Shown one piece after another: positions 31,569-45,012 of a DNA stretch of 50,883 bases (positions are counted from its first letter, which is position 1; the number at the start of each line of letters is the position of its first letter). The translations under genes were made by a program, and so were the position numbers. This DNA is from Spirogloea muscicola. Taxonomy: Eukaryota > Streptophyta > Zygnematophyceae > Spirogloeales > Spirogloeaceae. The stretch is from positions 101,278 through 152,160 of the forward strand of contig WELB01000219.1 of the NCBI GenBank assembly GCA_009602725.1, in the 5' to 3' direction. The notes under the pieces were generated by a model that worked only from the letters and a program-made list of their open reading frames with translations, had not been told where the DNA came from and searched no databases.

Positions 31569-34135
31569 ATGTCCGCAGAGCGCCAAGTGGCGGCGTTCGC
31601 CCGTGGCCGCGCTCCCCGGCTGCAGTACCGGCCGCCTGGTCAGGCCGCCCCCGCCGCGGCCGCCACCGCCGCCGCTGCCGCCGGGGGGTGCCGGCCGCCT
31701 GCCCGGAGGACGGCTCGGGGCTGGCCTCTGCCGCGTCCTTCGCGCCGGACGGCGGCGGAGGCGCCGCGGATGGCGGCGGAGGCGGCAGCGGCAAGGGGTC
31801 GCCGCGCGGCCAGGACGCGAGCAAGCTGCCGCCGGCGGAGCAGTGGCAGCACGGGCAGCAGTACCTGAAGCCGCGCTCGGGCGGCAAGGTGGCCATCCTC
31901 AGCATCGACGGCGGCGGGGCGCGCGACACCATCCCCGCGCGCATCTGCGCCCGCCTCGAGCGCATGCTGCAGGACCGCGTTGGCGACCCCGGCGCCCGCC
32001 TCGCCGACTTCTTCGACATCTTTGCCGGTGAACGACGGCGCTGGCGCGCCCTGTGCGCGCCCGCGTCTGACGACGAAGGCGTCGCCGTTGCGGCCTTTGT
32101 GGCGCTCAATCTGCGTGCTGGTGTCGCTTGCAAGAGCGTTCGCGATGGGTGAACGAGCGCTGGCCGCAGCTCGAGCTCGGCCTCGGCAGAACGGCTTGCA
32201 TGCATCCAGCTTGCGTGAGCAGAGCTGCTTATGTGCTTGTGCTCCGCTCCGCTTCGGCCATGTCACCATGGCAAAGGCAGGTCTTGCCCTTGACCGAATG
32301 TAGCACTGGCACAGGCACGAGCGCCGGCGGTATTCTCGCCACCTTCTTCTCGCTGCCCGCCAAGGACGGCCGGCCCGCGTTCCGTGCGGAGCAGGTCAAC
32401 GACTTCTGGACGTCCAAGGCGAGCGAGATCTTCCAGCTCCGGGGCTGGCCCACGTTCCTGGGCAAGCTGCGGAACATCTGGAGGCCTCGATGGAAGGTAG
32501 TTACTCAGTCGCTGCTGGATACGGTGAGGCAGTGGTGTGCAGTGGAATGGTCTTACGCAGGGCGTTCCTTTCTGGGCAATGGTTAGAGCAAGTTGAGCTG
32601 TACAGCTCCTAACAGGAAGCGTTTGGCTACTTGCAAGGCCGTTACTGAGACTGACCTGCTGTCTGCAGTCTGCCGGCTTGGAGCGGCTCCTGCAGACGTC
32701 CATACAGGAACACTGTGGCCGAGCAGACATCACCCTGAGGGACACTATCAAGCCCATCCTCATCACATCATATGACATGCTCCATGGCACGCCCTACTTT
32801 TTCATGAGTGAGAGGGCCGTGAAGGACGAGTATCACAACTTTAAGATCACCGATGTGTGCCGGGCCACATCCGCAGCCCCCACGTTCTTCAAGCCAGCCA
32901 ACATTGAGTCCACCGAAAAGCGGCACAAGCTGGTGTGCGCGGACGGGGGACTAATTGCCAACAACCCGGTGAGCCCGTCTTCTTTGTCTTACTGCCCTTT
33001 GCGTGACTAGTAGTCCCATGAGCTTTCACCTCTGCTGGCTGGGACTCAAGGTCAAAAGTACGCTGTTGTTGCTCTGTCTCGCATGCCAGCAGAAGAAACA
33101 CTCCGTGTTCATTGAGATCCTATGCATGCCGGGTTGAAGCTGTGCAGACTATGGCAGCACTGCTTCACGTTGTCACTGATCAGAAGGCCTTTCCACCACC
33201 GGATGCGAGGGATATCAAGAGGCGCACAATCAGAGATGTCTTGATACTTTCGCTCGGGGCTGGAGAGAGAGTGGTCACCCATACCTATGACGAAGCCAAG
33301 AAGTAAGCCTGCTGAGAGCCGTGATTGGATGCCGTGGCGTCAAGTCGGCCCTAACTTTCCTGGCCTTTCAGCGTAACTTTCGTACAACGCTTGCATGAGG
33401 GCCTCGAGCATGCTGAAGCTATCATGCCATGATTGGACAAATGCATGTGCTTGTGCACAGGTGGGGCCTGCTGGGGTGGGCTAACCCGCTACTTGACGTC
33501 TTAGTTTGGGGCTCGGGCAACAGTGTACATACACACATGTGTCTGCTGAGTGCAGTGGAAGAAGCGCAAGATAACTACCTTCGTATTGAGGTGAGGCAGC
33601 TCTCAAGACCGACCAGATGTGTGGAGCGTTACTTTAACCAGCGTGCTCACCTTAAGCTTGAAGCCGTGTACAGAGTCAGAAGCACCACAATAGGCATTTG
33701 TGGCAGGCTGCGTGTCTTGGTGCAATGAGAGCATGTACTCTCAGGCAGATTTCTCAGCAACCTGTCTTCTTGCAGCTAATTCTGGAGATGACATGAGGTG
33801 ACATGACACGTATGTAACCACAATGGCAACACGTGCTGGCCACTTTGTTGCAGATTTCGTCCCTCCCAAAATTGTCTGTCCGTCTGGACAATACCTCGAG
33901 AGAAAACATGGACACCTTGCAGAAGCTGGCGGATGACGCTATGCAGCAGAAGGTGACATTCATCAGCACCATGGCAGGCGAGAGCGAGGTCCTTGAACAG
34001 ACCAACCTGGAGAGATTGGAGATGTTTGCTGACAAGCTCGTGGAGGAGTACCGAGAGCGGCTGGCAGAAGCGCGCGGTCATGACACTCCTCAGCAGGATC
34101 CAAGAGAGACATTCCAGTCTCAGACGCCCTACTGA
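31569..34135 (+). CDS. Patatin-like lipid acyl hydrolase (plant pPLA type)
   Basis: Six exons: ~31569-32027, 32315-32496, 32669-32968, 33148-33302, 33461-33590 and 33854-34135, with matching phases from exon 1's end onwards. All catalytic parts are present: the DGGGAR oxyanion loop (about 31908), the nucleophile elbow GTSAGG split by intron 1, and the catalytic Asp in ADGGLIANNP (exon 3). Plant patatin marks follow: SYDMLHGTPYFFMS, ATSAAPTFF, ILSLGAGE and WGLLGWANPLLD. The enzyme should cleave fatty acids from phospho- or galactolipids. The N-terminus is uncertain: the ATG at 31569 is in a different frame from the conserved part, and a one-base change in the G run at about 31681-31686 would join them. 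It converges with the NUP155 gene. Confidence 0.9.
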
Positions 34136-35550
34136 GACGGTGTTTCTCCTCTTCCTGGATCTTCACGTCAGTGACTGCAAATTGGAAGGTCCTCCATCAC
34201 ACTAGTCATAATCGACCGAGGGCCTACCTTAGGTAGACCCTTTCACAGCCGATGGTATGCAGTGACGATTTGCATGAATCGTGTTGTATCTCTTACACAG
34301 TTTGTCTTATGAGGCTGAATGTAGCAACTTTCCTGTTGCACCATGAAGCCTCGCCGTACCTAAACTGTACGAGTCTGGTTCCGGTGCTACGTTGCATGAG
34401 GTTGTGCCATCCATGGCTGCCTGCTCTGATTGCAGAAGAGAGCTTGTCATGCTGCCACTTCGGAGTTGCAGACGTCCTTAAAACGCCTTTCATGTGCCTT
34501 AATGTGCGCACTGGATGGTATTGCAGCAGCTCCATGCTTGCTCCATTGCTTGATCATCGGGCGAATGTGGTTAGCTCCCTGAGCAAGATAGGATACGGCC
34601 CCTTCTAATATATCTACTGTGAAGATTACGCCCTTGCGCTTGGTAACTGCTGGTGCCGCTAGCAGTTACCAACAAAAGAGGTAGACCTGACTACCTAGGG
34701 TAATGTGTATCAGTTGTGGTTGCTTTCCAGAGAATCAACTAGGCACCTATCGCTGGGTCCTGCATGGTTGGAGTTATGGGCATATACCTTTTAAGTCTGT
34801 CATGTATGATTGTTAAGCTTGATGCGTTTGTCACCATCACTGCCCTCCATGGTTTCATGCGAGCTTGAGAGCTGATTAAACTGTAGCAAAGTCGTATCCA
34901 AATGTACAAGTGTACAAGGAGGCAGCAAAAGCTGGTGTCAAATGGCTCAAGAATTGAGGCTCATGCTCCACCAGGTGACAAAGTTGGAGAACATGAGACA
35001 CAGCGACTTGCTTCTCCTGTCAGCATACAGCGCTGGCTCTTCAGCTGCAGGACGTTCTTTGTTGCTAATGCTCCGCTGTCTTTGTCATGTTGCTGCATTG
35101 ATAGGCGCAGACAGTGATGTGCACACAAGGAGAGGCCCTGCTGTATTTAGCACGTACTCTTAGCACTCTGCACTAACCAGATTGTGACACAAGCATACTG
35201 GAGCTATTATCCTGTTCCATGAAGAGGGTACATCGTTGTCACCCCTCCAGGCCAACGACATAACAAGTAGCTTAATCCTGCAAGACAAGCATACGCCTGG
35301 CGACCGCCCCCCCTCAATGCCCCCCCCAGCCCACCCCACCGACCTCACACGGTGCAGGGGCGCCAATGTTATTACCAAAACGTGTCATTTAGCACGCACG
35401 ATCAGGCTTGCTTACCTATTGCATACAGATGACCAGACACAAGCAACTGCCTAGCCTACCGACATGGCGTGCAACTGCCAAGCGAGCCAGCCTGGCACTT
35501 TCTGAAGACTACTTGTACCCCTAGTACCTGCCCCTAAGTGTAAGGAAAGC
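34136..35550. other. Convergent intergenic region, no gene recognised
   Basis: Lies between the 3' ends of the patatin and NUP155 genes and must hold both 3' UTRs. Only short frames are seen. A short inverted repeat, GGTAACTGCT and AGCAGTTACC, occurs near 34639-34669 and could act as a small stem-loop. Confidence 0.5.
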
Positions 35551-38500
35551 CTAGAAGAAGGACGGCCTAACTTTTGTCAGGTCGTCTTCTAGCCCTTGGA
35601 ACGCACGCGCAAGGCTGTCCTTCTGGATCTGGGATATGTCAAGCCGCATGATCTCCACCAAGTACCTGCATGGGCCAATTCATGTGAGGAGAACCCTTGA
35701 ACAGCTGAACAAGTGAAGATAACTCACAGGTTGTGTTCTAGTCTGCCCTGTCTACGATTGAACACAATGCAAAGTCTATGTTGCAGAAGAGGAGAACATT
35801 GATGCACATAGCAGAGCAGATTACTGAAACAGTGGCCACCTGTCAAAGCACCAGATTGAGTGCGCAGATCTTTGCAGTAGCCAAGCAATATATAAGATGT
35901 CACTCGAGCTCACCGGTTGCAAGCTCCACTGATGACGCCCCGCAGGCCCCGCACTTCGCCATTGAATTCTCCAAAAGAGGCAGCTTTGACAGGATGGACA
36001 ACATTCAGCAAGGTCAGACTATCCACGCCTCCAGGTCCAGGCAGGGCCTGCAGGCTGAGACTCCACTCCTGGAGCACCTCCAGGGCCGACTGCAGCAGCC
36101 TGAGCCGCATGGCTGGCGACCAGTCTTGCCCCAGCAGGCGGTCATAGGCCAGGTGGACGGGCTCCGCAGCGCCCCGACACACGCTGATCAGGCAGGAGGC
36201 CACGCTGCTGCCATTGGGGACAGCCTCTTCCTGCTGTGATCCACTCACTGCATCCTCCTGCCAAGTCTAGAGGGGCCAGCATGAGTACGCGCACGAGCAT
36301 ACAAAGCCACTGTTTTGCCATTAGCAAGATCATGCCACTTCAAGTACTTTGCGCTTAAAGCCATGTAGGATGACCAATGCTTGCAGGCAAGGCACCAGTA
36401 TCTACCACAGCAAAGGTTCTAAGTCTTCAGAAATACTTTCAAAAGTGATGCAACACATCAGTGCACTGGTTACCTGAGCCGCTGTTTCCAAGAGGAGTGC
36501 AAGTAGGCCAAGGGGCACTCCTGGATAAAGCGATGACCCCACAGAGCGGACTTGGTGGCATGCTTCAATTAAGCCACCCGAGTCCAGTGCTTGAGCGACG
36601 AGCTTGCACCACGTATCCCCCACAGGCCCTGTTTCCAGTTCGTTGCCCGGCTCAACCCCTTCCATGCTGTAGCTGGAAAATGCCAGTATCTCCAAACACA
36701 CCTGTGACCGAGGGGTGTGGGGTCAATTGTGACCTGGTTTCCAAGGCAATAGTTATTTAACATCACTGATGGTGGTACATGGAGGTGCACGATTCAGCGA
36801 CCGAGTTTGCTCTCAATGTCAGCAAGCAAATGAATTATCTACACGACTTTCCCCTGGCCTTTAGTACCCCTTGCACAGCGGCAGTAACACTGTAATTTGC
36901 TCCAGTCAAGGGTGCATACAGCAGGCCAACTATGAAATACACTTGCAACCGAAAGGCTGAAATGTGGGACTCGGGGCTGACCTCCCAGCGTTTAAACGGC
37001 ACGGCATAGTCGTTGTAGAGCTGCGTTACGCTTTTCACCTCCTCCGAAAGCTCCTGGACGGCAGCATCTAGCTCAACACCCTCTTCGCCCTCCATGCGAC
37101 TTGCGTCCAATCTCCTGGTGGCACGAGGTAGTGCAGACAGAACAAGAGTAAGGTGCCAAGTGCTGCACTTGGTTCTGCACACCTTCAAGCAAAATGCAGA
37201 GCACATCATAGTCCAAGGATTTCATTGGTCTTTACTTGCTCTGAACTTGAACGCTGACATGTGGCAGAGCATCACTCGCTGTCTTGATGCTTTCACAACC
37301 TTTAGCCAATAGCCAGACAAAGCTTTCCAGTCATAAAGGAATCCAGTCATAGCAAGTCCATGCCTAGCTAGATCATCTCGGATGTGAATCTGAAACTGCA
37401 GCACAGCAAGCTTGTCCTCCAGCAATTCCAGTAGAGAGGATGCATCCATGGCCCCCGCCGCTCCGCCCACTCCAAGCCCACGTTGCTGGCTCTTTGCTTG
37501 AAGCACGGCTTTGCTCAAGTAATTGTACCTGGCATGGCGCATAGCACAGAGACACAGGTTCCATTATGATCCCTAAGAGAGCTCTGTGAATCTTAGCCTG
37601 CTGCCTGCAGAGAGTGGCCTCCTACAGAGGACTAACAGCAAGAAAGGTCGTGATACGTTGCTGTATGACTGGAAAGTAGCGGGTGCTGCATTGATGCTTT
37701 CTTGACATCATGGAGGTGAGTCGACTTGCCTCTGATCGAGAGAGATCTGCGCACCCAGGGGCTGCCGTCTCTCCGCCAGCCGCAAAAGCACGTGTGCTGC
37801 ATGTGTGTGTTGGCGCTTCGCTGCATAATATTGTGACAGCAGCTCGAGGTACTTGGTTGCCTCCTACTCAGCAAGCGGGCATAGCATGTCACAAAAGACG
37901 CCCTCATCTTTAGTATGTCAACGACAGCATTCACACAATGCACAGAACTGGAGCAGCAACGACCCATCAAAAGCATCGCAACTGCACCATAACCAGCAGT
38001 CCGCTACCTTGCATGCTTGACAGGTGAAGAGAACCATGCACATGCATGATTGTACTCTTATTGACGACCAGGTCATAAGACAGGGATGCTTTCAACATCA
38101 GTTGCCAGGCCTGCACTATTTACAAGATCCTAGTTACAGAATCGTATGCTAGCTCAAGCACAGGTACGACCTGAGAAGGTGGGGAGGAGGTTGCAGCCCC
38201 GTAGCTGCCAGCAGACCGCAGGAACTGCTCCAGGTCCGGAGGGGATGGCGATAGCTCGAGCAGCTCGGCTTCCATGCCCAGGTCCTCGACCATCGCTGTG
38301 TACAGGTGGCGCCGCCACAGGGAGTCCATCCACGCGGCACCCTGCGCCACGATCTGGCGGGCTGCAGCAAGGCGCGCCTCCTCACTGAGCGGCGCCGGCA
38401 CCCCCTCTTGTGACCTGCCGCTTGAAAGTCGAGGAAATTGTATGAGCTAGAAGCAAGACTGAAAAGGGCAGACTGGTCTTCAATACCTTAAGCAAGTCTT

Positions 38501-41500
38501 CCAGAAGATGCACAATGTCCATCTTGTAGTTGCCGGCACGTCACCTGGAAAGAAACTGAGGCCGACCAGATGTTGACGGCGGGCCAGAGGCAGGGGCACG
38601 GCCCCGGAGCCGCCGCAGCGTGCTGATGACGACGTCGTAACACTGGAGCCGGGCGCTGGTGGCAGCCTCACGGAGGCTCTCCTCCACGTGCGGGTTGAGC
38701 GCATCGTCGGAGGGGTCCACTGCCCGTGCTTTCCGCAGCGGGAGCGAGACAATCGCCTGGTAGTATCTGTGCAGCGCGCAGAAGATGCAGCCATGGCTTA
38801 AGACTCGTGCAGGGATGCCTCAGGACCATGACTTTAGTACCTCATTAAGTTGCAGCGGTGAATTAACGTCAGACCTGAGGTCCTCAAAGCGTGGGCAGAG
38901 CAAGAGGAGGTCGGCAGACTCGGGGACGCTCTCCAGCAGCCGCAGGGCCTGTCCAGCCAGTTGGCGTGCCTCAGCCGGATCGGCGGCTGCTGCCGTGGAT
39001 GCGCGCTGGAGCAGCTCGGTGGCCCGGAAGAAGGTGCGATCGGCGTCGTTGAAGTACGAGGGACAGCCCTCGCGCAGCTGCTCAATCATCTCCTCCAGGC
39101 CCTCACCTTCACCGACATAGTACTGCAACAAGCCCAAGGACCACAGCGGCGGCAATGAAGAGACCTCTTAGGCCTTCCCTTGACAATGGCTGGCATCTGC
39201 ATCACGAGTGGGCACTGCGTATATCGACCACTCAGGTCCATTTCATACTAGCTAAGACTTGACAGGATGCCCATCTTCCAATCTCAAGCAGCTATATGCA
39301 CACATTCATAGCTGTGCACAACGGGCAAGTCAGAGCTCCACCTGCATGAGCGCAGCGATCAGCTTGCTGGCCACAGCGTCCCCCTCCGGGCTGCACACGA
39401 GCTGGCGGAAGGAAAGTGCAGCCAGCTGGCGGCGGTCGTGGGCATCCAGCTGCGCCGCCAGGCGGGCCAAGTGGTGCTGGCTCAGCAGAGCCAGCAGCTG
39501 CAGCGCCTCGCCGGCTCGCCGCAGCAGCCGCCTCACGCACTCCATGCTGCGCGCCTGAGCACGCAGCTATGTGAGGCCCACGGAAGCATAGAGCACTGGC
39601 AGTGGCAACTGGCAGCGCTGGCTGACAAGCAGAAAGGAGGACATGCAGCTGACCGCCTGCCGGCATCAAGCAAATCATCAGCGGGCCTGCTGCAGGGCAG
39701 CGGCGACCCTGGAGCCAGGTATCAACTTGACATTGCAGGGCGGAGTCCGCTCCAGCAGATGCAGGTGTCTTGGCTTTGGCTTTTCGTCAAGCTTGAAGTC
39801 AAAGTCACTCAACTTCTGCCTAACAGTTCATAGGTTTGCAGCAGAGGCAATAGGTGAAGGGTATATGGGCCAGCACGTCACCTCCATGGCGCCCAGGTCT
39901 GCCTGGCTAAACTCGAGCCGCTGGCGCTTGGGGAGAGCGCCGCTGCCAGGAGCGCCCTGCTGCTGCGGCGTGCTTGGGCTGCCCCAGAGACCTCCGTCCT
40001 CGTTGTGCGATGCCTGTGGCAGCAGCAGGTGGCGGAGCCGACTGCGCTGCTGGTCGCGGCGTGCCCGCAGGAAGTGCTCGAGCGGCCGCACCTTGGCTTG
40101 CACTGCAGCCATGGCATCGACCAACATCCTGCAGCCCAGCACAGCAGGCAGTGGCGGTGGCGGAGCTGCCTCTCCTGCAGCAGCGGAGGTGGGCGGCCCC
40201 TCTGCAGTTGTGACAATCGGCAGTTCCCAGAGTGGCCGCAGGATGCGCGCGGCGCAGAGGCAGAGGCCCTCGTGCGCGCTGCCGAAGATGGGCTCCGCGT
40301 CCTGCACAAGCCGGCCCATATCGAAGCCGCTGCTGCCGGCCCCGCCGCCAGCAGAGCCGCCTTGGCCACTGGCACGCTCCATGCGGGCCTCTCCGACGAG
40401 ACGCCGGTCGTCAAACAGCGCCGCAGCACGCTCCGCAACCGCCATGGGCAGCGGCAGGTCGTCAGATCCGCTGCCCGCCCCACCGACGAGCCGCGCCGAT
40501 AGCAGGAGGCACATTGCAGCCGCTTCGCCACGACCGAATTGTTGGAAAAACCCGTCCAATGCCGCCCTGGCCACCCCCGCGCATAACAGTCCGCGGCCAT
40601 TGACTGCAAATTTCAGCAAGCTCTGACCATGCACCTGCCTTTACAAGAACAATGTGGCAAAGCTAACCTTGATAACTACAAGGACAAGTGGACGCCCACA
40701 TTACATCCGTGACAAGTTACTGGGTTAGTGCACAGCGATATGGCTTACATTTTGTCAAGGAGGGCCTCACCAGGATACGGTGGGGTCCTCGAGGAGCCGC
40801 CTGAGCACGTCCACAGGGCGGTTGACCGCAAGGTGGTACACGCCGGTCGTGCTGAGCACCACGAAGCGCCGCCGAGGCATTGCGTGCTGCGTCGCCAGCG
40901 GTGGCCGGGACAACAGCCGCCGCGTCCGCGCGGTGGCCTCGGCAGGGCTGTCGGGTGGCGGCGCCGCCGGGTCGAGCGCCAGTGCCAGCCCTGGTGGTGG
41001 CAGCGCCTCCGCCAACGCCAGAGCACGCCCGCCGACATCCACCGTGCTCACAACTTCCCGCAGCACCCTGGTGGCAAACAATGGAGGCCCGCCGCCTCCG
41101 CTGTCCAGCATCGCCGCTGGCGGCCGAGTCCAGTCCCTGGCTGCGACCAGCAGCTGCTCATCGCTTACTCCTAGCAGCAAGAGGTTGCCCGAGCTCAGCG
41201 CCGCCTCCACGGTCGAGCCCTGCCCTGCTGCCGCAGGATCCTGCCGGGCCTCCGGCCGCCCACCCGGCAACGCTGACGGCGCCGGCGGGGGGCCACGCGT
41301 GGCTACAACGCGGCAAGTCCACTGCCGCGCACCGGTGCTGCCACCGCCTTGGCCCTGGCCCTGGCTGCCGCCCAAGCCCGCCGTCGTGAGGTATACGCGA
41401 CGGCCGTCGGCGGCCACAGCGACAAGGTGCAAGCTCCGAGACTCAGAGGGGGCCACAACGTCCATGTGCACCAGCGGCGGGCCCCTGGCAGCCGCGCCGC

Positions 41501-43455
41501 CCCCGCTGGCACGCAATGCGGCTGCCGCTGCCCGGCCCTCCTCGGCGACCTTGCGGGGCGCCGCCGCTGAGGTGCTGGTCCCCAGGTCAAAGACCATGAC
41601 TTTGGACGCCAGCGTGCGCGCATGCAGCAGGCTGCGCTCCTCATCCAGTGCAAGCTCCACTATGGCATCTGCCGTGCCAAACTGCAGAGCTGAGGGCACC
41701 ACCCACCTGCACATGATGAAGGAGACACCTGAATTTCAGATGATTACACTTGATTATGGAGTACGACAAATGTCCTCAGCTATCTACAAAGAGGTTACAG
41801 CGGAGGAGAGCTTGCCAACCTGGAGAGCAGGCTGCCGAAGCTGGACGTTCGGCAAACGAGCTGGCAGCGTCGATGCCACCCGCTGCCGCTTGAGTACAGG
41901 AGCTCGTACAGGTGGCCGTCACGACCACCGAGGAAGATCTGGCCACTAGCCGTGGCAGCGATGCACGCCATTGCGACGCCGTCCGATGCCACGGCGTACT
42001 CAGGCAGCGGCTGCACTGCCAGGTCCTCGAAGCCGTCGCCGACGCCGCTGCAACACACACCCAGCAGCACCACCTGCCGCCACGCCACGTCGGCCTTGCT
42101 GCGCATGTCGTGGGCAACCTTACGGGTTCTGGAACCGGCGAAGACGCCAGAGCCAGGGCAAGCAGGCCGGACGGCCTCACCTCGACCGGCGTGGCGAGCA
42201 CAAGCAGGTGCTCAATTGCCTCAATGAATACGCCGCGCTTTGGGCAAGCGAGGCCAACTGCGCAGATGGCCTGATCCTCGCCGCTGTACTCCATGAACGA
42301 GCCGTCCCTGCTTGGCACGGCGCCGTAGCACGTCCAAAGTCAGTGGCACACAGCAGTTCTGGTTCTGCTAGGCAGAAGGACTGTAAGTGGAAGCTTGGCA
42401 ACATGCAGAGGAGCTTGCAGGCATTTAGTGTGCACTAATCTGTAGACTAACGAGCATGGAGTCTGAGCCAATGAATATTAAGCGTCATGAAGCTAAGTAA
42501 GGCTTGAGCTTCGCCTGGCACAAGGTCCCAAGTGCACATGACAACCTCAAGCCCAAGCTCCGACCCTCATTCGTAGAACGCACCCTCAGCCTAAGATGGA
42601 TCAGCATGACGATATGAGATGGCAAGCGCCAGGTGGCAGCGCAATAGGCCCACCACTTATCAAAGCGCCAGAGGAAGAGGCGGTTGTCAACGGTGGCCCA
42701 AGCCCGCCGGATCTCCGGGAAGAGGCCACACAGTGCTGCCCCATCGCCGCCAGACTGACTGTAGGCCTCTATGAGTGCCGGCGGCAGGTCCAAGCGCTCG
42801 CACACCTCCACCTGCGGCAGCCACTGCTTCCAGCATGCGCCGTCGCCGTGCGCGCCAATGTCAGTGGCTGGTGGCTCTACACAGCACGCTGCGGCGAGGG
42901 AGCGAGCCGCGACAGCTCCCAGGCCGACATGAAGGCCGTGCGCCTCGGGCCGCACCTCGGGCCGCTGCGTGGCGTAGGGCTGGCTGACGAGTCGCGCCGC
43001 GTCGAGCGAGTCGGCGAGGTCGCTGGCCTCGTCCTCCCTGCCAACAGCCAGCGAGCAGCGCTGAGGCAGTGCCAGGCACTGGTCCGGCCCGCGCAGTGTC
43101 CAGCGCCATGGCTGCTGTTCTTGCCACACGACCGTCAAACCGGCACCACCGAAGGCTCGCCGCAGCGTCGGCCCGGCCCTCACTTCGCGACGGCGTCAGA
43201 GAGGAGGCGCCCGGCGGCCTCGACATCGCGCAGCACGCCCCCGGGCTCGCTCCAGCGCTGCGCCCGCGCCCCCTCCTGCGCAGGCAGGCCGGGATCCGCC
43301 CTCAGCCCGGCGCCGCGCGGCCTTCCCAAAGCTCTGTACCTTAGGGAACGCGCCATGGCTGCGCGCTCTCTCACCTGGTCGCCCCACGGGCTCGCCGGCA
43401 GGCCGCCGCCGCCGCCTCGTCCAGCCGATGGCGGCGTCCTCATCACCAGCGCCAT
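35551..43455 (-). CDS. NUP155: Nucleoporin NUP155 (Nup157/170 family)
   Basis: A large multi-exon gene. In-phase exons: 43455-43184, 43037-42956, 42811-42654, 42307-42181, 42073-41820, 41706-40771, 40566-39882, 39554-39342, 39122-38875, 38766-38545; further exons of the helical domain are seen near 38400-38125, 37860-37732, 37540-37310, 37100-36985, 36690-36475 and 36270-35920, with the last near 35665-35551. Hallmarks: LFPEIRRAWATVDNRLFLWR, FIEAIEHLLVLATPVE, GQIFLGGRDGHLYELLYSSG and VVPSALQFG of the N-terminal propeller; FFQQFGRGEAAAMCL and EGLCLCAARILRPLW of the solenoid; C-terminus YLVEIMRLDISQIQKDSLAR. NUP155 is a membrane-near scaffold of the nuclear pore inner ring. ATG 43455 is used; one at 43551 would add 32 Ala-rich residues. 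Introns in the 3' half are approximate. Confidence 0.92.
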
Positions 43456-43634
43456 GGACGCTTCCCGGAACGCCGGCGCCGCCGCCGCGACCGCCGCCGC
43501 CGCCGCCGCGAAAAACCCTGCCAGAGCCCCCAGCTCGTAAAACCCCCCCACGCTTCCACACCCCCCGCCACGCAGCCCACTGCGCGGTCTGCCACGCCGG
43601 GCCGCGATGGCTTGAGCCGACTGCCGCGGCCGCC
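43456..43634. promoter_or_regulatory. Divergent promoter between NUP155 and bL21
   Basis: Only about 180 bp separate the two start codons on opposite strands (84 bp if the NUP155 start at 43551 is used). The interval is GC-rich with no obvious TATA box. A shared bidirectional promoter is inferred from spacing; no element was identified. Confidence 0.5.
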
Positions 43635-45012
43635 ATGGCGGCGCTGCGGCCGCTGCTGCGCGCGCTCAGAGCCGCCTCGCCGGGCGGGCCTGCCGCTTGC
43701 GCCGCCCGTCTGGACGCCGTGAAGGGGGGGGCTGCAAGGTGCGCTGCTGCGTCGTTCGCTTCCGTGACCGAATCTGGCGTGCAGAGGCCCGCCTTCTGGG
43801 AGGGCGAAGGCGACAACGACGGCGGCGGCAGTGACGGCGACGGCGGCGGCGGCGGCGGCGGCGGCTGCGCGCACATTGGGTACCGCAACCTGGGCGAGCT
43901 TGCGCCGGCTATCCGCGACGGCGTGCCGCTACGTATTGCTCCCCGCCCCGTCTTCGCCGTCGTCCAGGTGACCACGCCGACGACGCCGCCGCTGCCGCTG
44001 CCGCCGTATGCGCCGGCTTCTGGTCGGCTTGGCCGTCGCAGAAGAGGCGTCATGCGCGGCCACCGCGGCTTTGGGGCACTGGCGTCCGCGGTGGGCAGGT
44101 CGGGTCGCACCAGTTCAAGGTGACCCCCGGCGACGTCATCTACGCCGAGAAGCTCAAGTTCGCCGGCGTGAACGAGCGGGTGAGGGCAATTGCTGCCTGG
44201 TTTTATGCTGTAGACTGTGGCGGCAGTTTGATGCATGGGGCAATGGCAGGGCCAGCAGTCCTCTGTCACTGTTCTTGATGGTGTCTCTGTAGTGGTGCTG
44301 CTGGCGAGCTCGGCCTGACGGCTTGGGTTCCGGCGGCTGTGGCGTCGACGGCGGGGCTTTGCCACCAGGTGGCGCTGGAGCGGGTGCTGCTGCTGGGAAC
44401 GCGCAGCGAGACCGTCATCGGCCGTCCGACCGTCCCGCACGCCTCCGTCACGGCCGTCATCGAGGAGCAGGTCTCGCCCGCCCCACCAGACCAGCAGGCA
44501 CCAGCTTGGGCTTGCAAACTAGTTCAATGCATTTTGTAACAGATGCTGAAAATTTCCCCCGCAGCTCGCATGGTAACTGGGCTGGAGGTCTGCTCACAGA
44601 ATTGCATGTGCTTGGCAGGTGCTGGACGCTAAGGTGATCATTTTCAAGAAAAAGCGGCGGAAAAACTACCGCCGCACAACGGGCCACCGCCAGGTCCGCT
44701 GCGTTTGTACACATCCTGTTAATCTGCTCTGGCACGTCTTCAGGACTTTGCAGGGCCGACAGAGAGTCATGGCAGCCTTAACCTGGCAAGGGCTCCGACT
44801 GCAGTGGAAGCACGGCTCAGGCTTGCTATGAGTAGCGGCACTATTCAGCGGTGGCTGGCAGTTGCTGAGAGTGACCAACCGAGGCCTCTGGCATGGTGCA
44901 GGAACTGACGCGGCTGCGCATCCTGGATGTTATCGGCATCGAGGTCGATGACACAGAAGGGACTTTGGCGGGCTCCGAGGATGGCAAGCAGTCTCCACCG
45001 CTGGCCGCTTGA
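43635..45012 (+). CDS. Ribosomal protein bL21, mitochondrial type
   Basis: Five exons in phase: 43635-43967, 44099-44179, 44369-44470, 44619-44693, 44902-45012; 233 residues. The N-terminus (MAALRPLLRALRAASPGG) is Arg/Ala-rich like a mitochondrial presequence, followed by a Gly/Asp low-complexity stretch. The L21 fold begins near residue 105: RPVFAVVQVGSHQFKVTPGD, VIYAEKLKFAGVNER, ALERVLLLGTRSETVIGRP and the hallmark KVIIFKKKRRKNYRRTTGHR before the last exon (LTRLRILDVIGIEV). bL21 binds 23S-type rRNA in the organellar large subunit. A plastid destination cannot be excluded from the presequence alone; mitochondrial is preferred from the HIGYRNLGELAP-type N-terminal region. Confidence 0.93.

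Noticed and set aside
43196-44440. 414-codon minus-strand frame over the bL21 exons
   Set aside because: Shadow of exons 1-3 of bL21 and of NUP155 exon 1; no domain and strongly biased composition.
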